This document shows positions 31,435 to 37,888 of a DNA stretch of 37,888 bases, in pieces. A program made the translations under genes and the position numbers. The notes under the pieces were generated by a model, which worked only from the letters and a program-made list of their open reading frames with translations, did not search any database and was not told the origin of the DNA. Source of the DNA: Flavobacterium xinjiangense (lineage in GTDB: Bacteria > Bacteroidota > Bacteroidia > Flavobacteriales > Flavobacteriaceae); contig NZ_FRCL01000015.1 of assembly GCF_900142885.1 (NCBI RefSeq), forward strand, positions 1 to 37,888. The letters are read 5' to 3'. Each line of letters starts with the position of its first letter. Within the stretch, counting starts at the first letter, position 1.

Positions 31435-31773
31435 ATGAAAAATCGAGGTAGGGAATTAAAGAAGTTTACAATAGCAAAAATACGATCTGTTTTAGTTGTA
31501 CTACTGTTGTTTGTTGGCTATGTCACCGCATATGCTCAAGACGGGGTTGCCGGTATTAATGAAGCCAATCAAAAGGTAAGAAGTTATTTTGATGCAGGGA
31601 CAGAGCTTATGTATGCAGTAGGAGCCTTGCTTGGACTGATTGGTGCTGTAAAGGTCTATCAAAAATGGAATGCAGGAGATCCTGATACTGGAAAAGTAGC
31701 AGCAGCCTGGTTTGGAAGTTGTGTTTTTCTAGTTGTTGTAACGACCGTGATCAAATCTTTCTTTGGAGTTTAA
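31435..31773 (+). CDS. traE: conjugative transposon protein TraE (DUF4134)
   Basis: 112 residues: signal-like membrane segment ~18-35 ending AYAQ, then AGINEANQKVRSYFDAGTEL, and two hydrophobic segments (LMYAVGALLGLIGAVKVYQK and WFGSCVFLVVVTTVIKSFF). This is the DUF4134 pattern. By size and topology it is the VirB2-like pilin candidate of Bacteroidota type IV secretion. It is followed at 31831 by DUF4133, in the usual order. Confidence 0.88.
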   Translation: MKNRGRELKKFTIAKIRSVLVVLLLFVGYVTAYAQDGVAGINEANQKVRSYFDAGTELMYAVGALLGLIGAVKVYQKWNAGDPDTGKVAAAWFGSCVFLVVVTTVIKSFFGV

Positions 31774-31830
31774 ATTAAGGTGCAGGTTAGATTGAGGTGT
31801 AAAAAGCAAGACATTTAAGGAGTTAGTATC

Positions 31831-32148
31831 ATGGCAAATAGTGTATATCAAATCAATAAAGGTATTAATCAGAGCATTGAATTCAAGGGTCTTAAAGCGC
31901 AATATATCTGGTATTTAGGAGGTGGTGTTGTAATTCTTCTATTCCTTTTTTCAGCATTGTATCTCATTGGGTTGCCATCACTTGTTTGCGTTGGAGTAGT
32001 TGGCATTTCAGGAACTTTGCTGGTTGTGAAAGTATATAAAATGAGTCACAAATATGGTGAACATGGCATGATGAAAGCGTTAGCGAAAAGACAAGTTCCT
32101 ACAGCGGTCAGAATTCAGAGCCGAAAGGTTTTCAAAATGGAAAACTAG
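31831..32148 (+). CDS. traF: conjugative transposon protein TraF (DUF4133)
   Basis: 105 residues starting YQINKGINQSIEFKGLKAQY, the DUF4133 signature, then two membrane segments (~26-47, 49-68) and a basic tail. Corresponds to VirB3 in position and topology: an inner membrane partner of the VirB4-like ATPase encoded next. Confidence 0.9.
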   Translation: MANSVYQINKGINQSIEFKGLKAQYIWYLGGGVVILLFLFSALYLIGLPSLVCVGVVGISGTLLVVKVYKMSHKYGEHGMMKALAKRQVPTAVRIQSRKVFKMEN

Positions 32149-32188
32149 CAATTGTCAAAAAAAAATATAACAGGTAAAAGTGACGAAT

Positions 32189-34660
32189 ATGGAAAAGAGG
32201 ATAGATGATATTTTACCGATTATGGATGTAGAACATGATTGTATTCTCTCTAAACAGGGAGATGTTACCGTGGTTTTCAAGGCAGAGTTGCCGGAAATAT
32301 TCACTCTTTCAGACCAGGAGTATGAAGCGTTCCACCAAGCTTGGCTTAAAGCTATCAAATTACTTCCAAAGTTTAGTATATTTCACAAACAGGACTGGTT
32401 CATTGATAGCAAGTTTAAAGCCGATTTTACAAATGAGGATACAAGTTTCCTGACCCGCAGCAGTGAACGTTTTTTTAATGAACGTCCTTTTTTGAATCAT
32501 TCGTGTTACATTTTATTGACTAAAAAACCAGCCGGCAGAAAAATATCAAGTTCCTTGTATTCCAATTTACTGCGGAATTCAATAGTTCCTGAAGAAACAT
32601 TAAAAGCAAACCTGCGTCAGGAATTTATCGATAGCACGGGGCAATTCAGACGAATTTTAGAAGACAGCGGTTTTGTAAAATTGACCCGTCTTGGTAATGA
32701 TGAACTGAGAAGTCAGAGCCGAAAGATTGGTATTATTGAGCGTTACTGTTCGCTTTCTGAAAAGGAAGACTCTTTTGTTTATAAAGATATCGCTTTCAAT
32801 GAGGGCTTGCAGGTTGGAGATAATCACTGCCAAATTTACGCACTAGGAGATGCAGCGGATCTTCCTGCTCTTTGCGGTTCCAGAATCAATTTTGATAAAT
32901 ACTCAACAGACAAGACCAAATTTAGTATCGGCTTCGCATCAACTTTAGGACAATTGCTATCGTGTAATCATATTTACAACCAATATATTTTCATTGGGGA
33001 TGCTCAAAAAACATTGCAGAAGCTGGAGAGTAAAAGATTACGCTTACAGTCGTTATCGGCCTATAGCAGAGAGAACTTGATTGCGCGTGATGCAACCAAT
33101 GATTTTCTGAACGAGGCAATCGGTCAGCAACGCTTACCCGTTAAGGCTCATTTTAATGTGTTGGCATGGACAACGGATAAAGAAGAACTGAAAAATATAA
33201 AAAATAAGGTTTCATCCGCTTTGGCTCAAATGGATGCGGCAGCCAAGCAGGAAACCGTCGGAGCTGCTCAAATTTATTGGGCTGGTATTCCGGGTAATGC
33301 GGCTGATTTTCCAATGAATGACACGTTCGACACATTTGCGGAGCAGGCGGTTTGCTTCCTGAATATGGAAACAGGGTATCGCTCCTCACTCAGCCCGACC
33401 GGAATACGCTTGGGCGACCGTTTGACTGGTAAACCGGTACATGTTGATATCAGTGATGAACCGATACAAATGGGTATCTGTACAAACAGAAACAAGTTTA
33501 TACTTGGACCTTCAGGCAGTGGAAAATCGTTTTTCACTAACCATATGGTGCGAAGTTATTACGAACAAGGAACCCATATTGTAATCGTGGATGTTGGACA
33601 CAGTTATAAGGGGTTGTGTGACATGGTGGGTGGGTATTATTTCACTTATGATGAAAAGAATCCAATCCGGTTCAATCCTTTTTATATCAGTGAAGGAGAT
33701 ACTTTGGATACGGAGAAAAAAGAAAGCATCAAAACCTTACTGCTGGCGCTGTGGAAAAAAGACAATGAAACCTTCAATCGAAGTGAATACGTGGCCTTAT
33801 CCAATGCATTGCAGTTGTACTATGAAAAACTCCAATCAAACAAGGAACTTTTTCCTTGCTTCGATAGCTTTTACGATTTTCTTAAAGGTGATTTTGTCAA
33901 GGTGTTAGAAGGGGATAAGGTGAAGGAAAAAGATTTTGATATTACTAATTTCCTCTATGTGTTGCGCCCGTATTACAAAGGAGGAGAATTTGATTATCTG
34001 CTTAATGCGACTGAAAATCTAGAGTTAATGAAAGAGCGTTTTATTGTATTCGAACTGGATAATATTAAAGATCATCCAATCCTTTTTCCGGTCGTCACCA
34101 TCATTATTATGGAGGTCTTTATCAGTAAGATGCGAAAGCTTAAAGGAATTCGTAAAATGATATTAATTGAGGAAGCTTGGAAGGCTATTGCTAAGGAAGG
34201 TATGGCAGAATATATAAAGTATTTATTTAAGACAGTTAGAAAATTTTATGGAGAAGCCATAGTGGTCACGCAGGAGGTTGAAGATATCATTTCCTCACCC
34301 GTGGTCAAGCAGGCAATCATCAATAACAGCGATTGTAAAATATTGCTGGACCAAAGTAAATACCAGAACAAATTCGACCAAATTCAGGAATTACTGGGAC
34401 TTACAGAGAAAGAAAAAGCATTGGTGCTATCGGTAAACAAAGCGAATGACCCGGATAAAAAATACAAAGAAGTTTTTATTTCCTTAGGAGGAATGCTCTC
34501 TAAGGTCTATCGCACGGAAGTGTCCCTTGAAGAGTATCTGGCCTACACTACAGAAGAAACAGAAAAAATGAAAGTGCAGGCTTATGCCAAAAAATTTGAT
34601 GGAGATATTAAAAAAGGGATTTCGGCATTGGCTAATGATCTGCGTGATAAACAACGATAA
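32189..34660 (+). CDS. traG: conjugative transposon ATPase TraG (VirB4-like)
   Basis: 823 residues from ATG 32189; a GTG three codons earlier is open but less likely. The N-terminal ~400 residues are the VirB4-type domain. Walker A is GPSGSGKS at ~440-447 and Walker B the hydrophobic strand MILIEEAW at ~656, followed by the ATPase tail QEVEDIISSPVVKQAIINNS. It powers pilus assembly and substrate transfer at the inner membrane. Length fits the Bacteroidota TraG family (about 800-830). It is named TraG in CTnDOT and should not be confused with VirD4. Confidence 0.95.
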   Translation: MEKRIDDILPIMDVEHDCILSKQGDVTVVFKAELPEIFTLSDQEYEAFHQAWLKAIKLLPKFSIFHKQDWFIDSKFKADFTNEDTSFLTRSSERFFNERPFLNHSCYILLTKKPAGRKISSSLYSNLLRNSIVPEETLKANLRQEFIDSTGQFRRILEDSGFVKLTRLGNDELRSQSRKIGIIERYCSLSEKEDSFVYKDIAFNEGLQVGDNHCQIYALGDAADLPALCGSRINFDKYSTDKTKFSIGFASTLGQLLSCNHIYNQYIFIGDAQKTLQKLESKRLRLQSLSAYSRENLIARDATNDFLNEAIGQQRLPVKAHFNVLAWTTDKEELKNIKNKVSSALAQMDAAAKQETVGAAQIYWAGIPGNAADFPMNDTFDTFAEQAVCFLNMETGYRSSLSPTGIRLGDRLTGKPVHVDISDEPIQMGICTNRNKFILGPSGSGKSFFTNHMVRSYYEQGTHIVIVDVGHSYKGLCDMVGGYYFTYDEKNPIRFNPFYISEGDTLDTEKKESIKTLLLALWKKDNETFNRSEYVALSNALQLYYEKLQSNKELFPCFDSFYDFLKGDFVKVLEGDKVKEKDFDITNFLYVLRPYYKGGEFDYLLNATENLELMKERFIVFELDNIKDHPILFPVVTIIIMEVFISKMRKLKGIRKMILIEEAWKAIAKEGMAEYIKYLFKTVRKFYGEAIVVTQEVEDIISSPVVKQAIINNSDCKILLDQSKYQNKFDQIQELLGLTEKEKALVLSVNKANDPDKKYKEVFISLGGMLSKVYRTEVSLEEYLAYTTEETEKMKVQAYAKKFDGDIKKGISALANDLRDKQR

Positions 34661-34714
34661 TAAAAAGGTGTAACCGTTATAAATATTTGAGAAACGAAAC
34701 TAAAATTACTACCT

Positions 34715-35407
34715 ATGAAAGCAAAGAAAAATATGATGGTGGGTTTGCTTTGTCTACTGCTCCTCAGTACTCCCGCAAGACCGGCAACAACAGTGACAGC
34801 TGTTCCCATAATTGGATTAATTAAAGATGCTGTCGCCATGGTCATAAAAGCAATTGATTTACGAATCCAGCGCTTGCAAAACAAAACGATCTGGTTGCAG
34901 AATGCCCAAAAGCAATTGGAAAATGTCCTTTCCAAAGTAAAACTGGATGAAATTTCCAACTGGACACAAAAACAAAAAGAGTTGTATAAAGAGTACTATG
35001 ATGAACTCGCAAAGGTTAAATCCATAATCACCTATTATCAGCGAATAAGGGACATCACCCAAAAGCAAATACGGCTTGTTGCCGAATATGAAAGAGCCTG
35101 GAAACTATTTCAGCGGGACGATCACTTCAAGATTGAAGAATTGGCATACATGCAAAAAGTATACTCCGGCATACTGAACGAAAGTATGAAGAATATTGAC
35201 CAGATTTTTTCAGTTATTGACTCTTTCACGCTGCAAATGAGTGATGCTAAACGGCTTGAAATTATCAACACTGCTGCCGATCAGATTGATGAGACATATG
35301 ATGACCTTTCTCGTTTTAACAGACAAAACATGCAATCAAGCATTCAAAGAGCAAAATCAATTAATGATGTGAATGCTGTTAAGAAATTCTACGGTATTCT
35401 CAATTGA
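34715..35407 (+). CDS. conjugal transfer protein TraI-like (DUF4141 type)
   Basis: 230 residues with a signal peptide (cleaved after ~24, TPARPA). The rest is long helices: DLRIQRLQNKTIWLQNAQKQ, then EYYDELAKVKSIITYYQRIR. It holds the place of traI after traG and may act like VirB5 at the pilus tip or as a periplasmic scaffold. Its C-terminal ~60 residues (LQMSDAKRLEII ... INDVNAVKKFY) resemble those of the next two proteins. Confidence 0.7.
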   Translation: MKAKKNMMVGLLCLLLLSTPARPATTVTAVPIIGLIKDAVAMVIKAIDLRIQRLQNKTIWLQNAQKQLENVLSKVKLDEISNWTQKQKELYKEYYDELAKVKSIITYYQRIRDITQKQIRLVAEYERAWKLFQRDDHFKIEELAYMQKVYSGILNESMKNIDQIFSVIDSFTLQMSDAKRLEIINTAADQIDETYDDLSRFNRQNMQSSIQRAKSINDVNAVKKFYGILN

Positions 35408-35419
35408 AAAACTAAAGTC

Positions 35420-36049
35420 ATGAAAAAGATAGTATTGTTGCTGCTGCTTATGGGACTTTCAAATGGGAACATACTGGCACAAGAAAAACAAAGAGAAGAG
35501 CTGCTAAAGCAAATTGCAGCATTTAAAGTGTATATCGAATATGCTCAAAAGGGATATTCCATCGCAAAAAAAGGGCTGAACACAATAAGCGATTTTAAGC
35601 GAGGAGAACTGAATCTTCATGCTGATTATTTTAATTCTTTGGATCTAATTAATCCACAGATAAAGAACTACAGCAGAGTAGCTAAGGTTATTTCACTTCA
35701 AGTAAAAATTCTGAATAGCTGTAACCGCACAATAAGACATATAAATCAAAATGATCTGTTTCACGGTAATGAAGTGGCGTACATTAAAAGAGTATTGGAG
35801 CGATTGATTACCGACTGTGATACAGCAGTAGATGAACTTATTGCAGTACTTACTCAAGGGAAACTGGAAATGAAAGATGATGAGCGGCTGGAGCGAATCG
35901 ATAAACTATATCAAAGTATGCAGGAGAATTATAGTTTTTGCGAGGATTTCAGTAATCAAACCAGAATGATGAGTTTCTCAAGGAGTACTGAAAATAAGGA
36001 TGTAAAAACCAGCCGTGCGTTGCAGGGCGTAAACAAGAATGTACCATGA
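35420..36049 (+). CDS. tra-operon periplasmic protein, TerB-annotated type
   Basis: 209 residues: signal peptide (ends ILAQE), then helices. The C-terminal block LEMKDDERLERIDKLYQSMQ is shared with the next gene (LRMSDDERLAAIDKVYADMQ). Such proteins are often labelled TerB-like in this phylum, but tellurite resistance is not supported by context. It overlaps the next start by 4 bases (ATGA). Confidence 0.65.
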   Translation: MKKIVLLLLLMGLSNGNILAQEKQREELLKQIAAFKVYIEYAQKGYSIAKKGLNTISDFKRGELNLHADYFNSLDLINPQIKNYSRVAKVISLQVKILNSCNRTIRHINQNDLFHGNEVAYIKRVLERLITDCDTAVDELIAVLTQGKLEMKDDERLERIDKLYQSMQENYSFCEDFSNQTRMMSFSRSTENKDVKTSRALQGVNKNVP

Positions 36050-36681
36050 AAAGAAAACTGCTTTTAATAGTTATGATTTTGGGAGTGCTTTTTCCATGTC
36101 GTGTTGCTGCTCAATCTCAGGAAATGCAGCAATTAGTTTTGAATATCGAAAAGCTGGCGCAGTTCAAACAGATTCTTGCCGATATGAAAAAAGGCTATCA
36201 GATTCTGAACGGTGGCTATACTATCGTTAAAGATTTATCCAAAGGAAACTTTAGTCTTCATGAAACTTTTCTTGATGTGCTGATGCAAGTTAGTCCAACG
36301 GTTCGAAAGTATAAGAGAGTCGGTGACATCATCAAATATCAAGTACTGTTAGTAAAAGAGTATAAAGCTGCATTTAACCGATTTAGGAATAGCGGCAATT
36401 TCAATGCGGATGAAATCGCCTATTTCGAAGAGGTATATTCCAAACTATTCAAAGAGAGCATAAGAAATCTGGATGAGTTGACAACTGTCATTTCTGCCAA
36501 TACCCTGCGAATGTCAGATGATGAAAGACTTGCCGCTATTGACAAGGTTTATGCTGACATGCAAGATAAGCTCTCTTTTCTTCGAAATTTTAATAACAAT
36601 ACCTCGGTATTGGCAATCCAGCGAACTAAAGAACGTAATGACGTCAACGCTTTGCGCAGCATCTACAAAGTAAATAACTAA
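36046..36681 (+). CDS. tra-operon periplasmic protein, TerB-annotated type, paralogue
   Basis: 211 residues with a signal peptide (ends RVAAQ) and the same layout as the preceding protein: KKGYQILNGGYTIVKDLSKG near 48, FNADEIAYFEEVYSKLFKES near 123, and the DDERLAAIDKVY block. With the two upstream genes it forms a run of three paralogues between traG and traJ. Confidence 0.65.
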   Translation: MKRKLLLIVMILGVLFPCRVAAQSQEMQQLVLNIEKLAQFKQILADMKKGYQILNGGYTIVKDLSKGNFSLHETFLDVLMQVSPTVRKYKRVGDIIKYQVLLVKEYKAAFNRFRNSGNFNADEIAYFEEVYSKLFKESIRNLDELTTVISANTLRMSDDERLAAIDKVYADMQDKLSFLRNFNNNTSVLAIQRTKERNDVNALRSIYKVNN

Positions 36682-36695
36682 AAACAAATTGGATT

Positions 36696-37888
36696 ATGAT
36701 GATTAAAAGCAAGGCAGCATTATTTGCAGCCGTAGGGCTGGTATTGCCTATTGCCGGCCATTCACAAGGTCTGGCGGATGATATGAACAGTTTGCATAGC
36801 GTACTAGATCAATTATATGATGAGATGATGCCTTTATGCAGCAACTTGCTGGGAGTTGGGCAGGGAATAGCGGGATTTGGAGCCATATGGTATATCGCGT
36901 CCCGCGTTTGGCGGCATATCGCAAGTGCTGAACCTATCGATTTTTATCCGCTTTTCCGTCCTTTTGTTATCGGATTCTGCATTATGATTTTCCCTTCCGT
37001 ATTGGATATGATCAATGGAGTAATGAAACCTACTGTTACGGCAACCGCATCGATGGTGGAAAGTTCGAATAAAGCGATTGAATTACTGCTACAAAAAAAA
37101 GAAGAAGCAATCAAGAGTACGAATGCTTGGCAGATGTATGTCGGTGAGGACGGGAGTGGAGACCGTGACAAATGGTATAAATACACGCATGATGATGCTA
37201 ATCCTTCTGATGAGGGCAGCTTTGAAGGAATAGGAAATGATGTAAAATTTGCCATGTCCAAAGCTTCGTTCAATTTTCGCAATTCAGTAAAGGAATGGAT
37301 GAGTGAAGTTTTAATGGTTCTTTTTGAAGCGGCTTCACTCTGTATCGATACCCTTCGAACTTTTCAACTTGTAGTACTTTCTGTTTTGGGGCCACTAGTT
37401 TTTGGTATTTCAGTTTTCGATGGTTTTCAACATACACTTACGGTTTGGCTGGCACGATACATTAATATTTACCTATGGCTTCCGGTTGCCAATATTTTCG
37501 GCAGTATCATAGGAAAGATACAGGAGAAGATGCTGCAACTGGACATCGCACAAGCGAATGATTATGGGGATACTTTTTTTAGCAAAACCGATATGGCTTA
37601 TCTGGTGTTTATGATTATTGGGATTGTCGGCTACTTCACCGTTCCTTCGGTTGCAAATTATATAGTACACGCCGGTGGTGGTGGGGCCCTAGGTCAAAAA
37701 GTAACCAGCATTTTCAGCAATGCTACAACTTCAGCTGTTAACAGTGCCTCATCAGGTGCAGGAATGGTGGTGGATGGTATGGGTAATGCAGTGGGACGAA
37801 TGTCTCAAAGCATGTCTGGATCCAGCAGTTCGTCTCCTTACTTCAAAGACAAGGAGAGTTATATGGGCGATAAATTAAAAGGCAATTC
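36696..37888 (+). CDS. traJ: conjugative transposon protein TraJ (VirB6-like), partial
   Basis: Open from ATG 36696 (or 36699) to the window edge, ~397 residues visible. Signal peptide at 1-24 (GHSQG), then MMPLCSNLLGVGQGIAGFGA and several membrane segments: ~50-68, 92-110, ~208-240, 262-285 and 312-330. The tail is rich in G/S (HAGGGGALGQ). This is the TraJ pattern: a polytopic inner-membrane channel component analogous to VirB6. The stop lies outside the window. Confidence 0.88.
   Translation, partial: MMIKSKAALFAAVGLVLPIAGHSQGLADDMNSLHSVLDQLYDEMMPLCSNLLGVGQGIAGFGAIWYIASRVWRHIASAEPIDFYPLFRPFVIGFCIMIFPSVLDMINGVMKPTVTATASMVESSNKAIELLLQKKEEAIKSTNAWQMYVGEDGSGDRDKWYKYTHDDANPSDEGSFEGIGNDVKFAMSKASFNFRNSVKEWMSEVLMVLFEAASLCIDTLRTFQLVVLSVLGPLVFGISVFDGFQHTLTVWLARYINIYLWLPVANIFGSIIGKIQEKMLQLDIAQANDYGDTFFSKTDMAYLVFMIIGIVGYFTVPSVANYIVHAGGGGALGQKVTSIFSNATTSAVNSASSGAGMVVDGMGNAVGRMSQSMSGSSSSSPYFKDKESYMGDKLKGN

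Larger units (their letters stand above)
26706..37888 (+). mobile_element. Integrative conjugative element of CTnDOT type (left part)
   Basis: A regulatory block with an RteC-like protein is followed, after a strong terminator, by tra genes in the CTnDOT order E-F-G-(I-like)-J. TraA-D, relaxase/mobilisation genes, TraK-Q and the integrase are not in the window; some may lie beyond the right edge. The exact left end is not identified. It could also include the TPR-AraC gene at 24680. Confidence 0.75.

Noticed and set aside
33153..33537. Minus-strand frames inside traG
   Set aside because: Antisense shadows of the ATPase gene with Pro/Arg-rich random composition.
35420..36681. Tellurite resistance function for the TerB-labelled genes
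   Set aside because: They are secreted, sit between traG and traJ and resemble the neighbouring TraI-like protein; no other ter genes are present.

Overview
The window looks like an AT-rich chromosome segment of a Flavobacterium-like member of the Bacteroidota. The grounds are the recurrent -7 boxes of the TAnnTTTG type, a 58-residue histone H1-like protein, Bacteroidota-type signal peptidase I, IS1182-family transposase remnants, and a Tra module of the CTnDOT kind (TraE, TraF, TraG, TraI-like, TraJ). I saw no rRNA, tRNA or CRISPR array.

Region 1 (1 to about 21,600) is an array of unrelated accessory genes separated by related repeat junctions. Many units begin with GTT plus 5-8 unit-specific bases and end with the reverse complement of those bases (...AAC, often followed by AGC). 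The two ends of one unit match each other but differ from those of other units. Six units show perfect 8-10 bp pairs: 1399/2148, 3342/6299, 9138/10514, 10880/11615, 15466/17325 and 17493/18459. A seventh, degenerate pair bounds a lepB/AraC unit (18603/21536). This is the same logic as integron cassettes (GTT core site, AAC inverse core site), but no integrase is present in the window and the junctions do not closely resemble textbook attC sites. The junctions carry covarying hairpins on their left side and a Bacteroidota-type promoter on their right side, so each unit appears to arrive with its own promoter. Cargo includes a nuclease-TOPRIM fusion, an HExxH protein, an XRE-ImmA protein with a partner, a DUF2971 protein, a GNAT acetyltransferase, an Asp/Glu racemase, an FMN reductase with a Crp-like regulator, a second-copy-like signal peptidase I, and two copies of an alpha/beta hydrolase near the two ends. 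Decay is extensive: SRPBCC, PNPOx, NUDIX, propeller and IS1182 remnants.

Region 2 (21,600 to 24,540) is chromosome-like: a small coiled-coil membrane protein, a NUDIX remnant, a histone H1-like protein, and a type IV toxin-antitoxin pair of the AbiE type with a palindromic operator.

Region 3 (24,680 to 37,888) is the left part of an integrative conjugative element. A regulatory and lipoprotein section (TPR-AraC sensor, lipoprotein, small membrane protein, AraC, RteC-like protein, lipoprotein) ends at a strong terminator at 30,601. A tra operon follows: a membrane protein, TraE/DUF4134, TraF/DUF4133, the VirB4-like ATPase TraG, three paralogous periplasmic Tra proteins, and TraJ, which runs off the window. 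The element's end was not identified.
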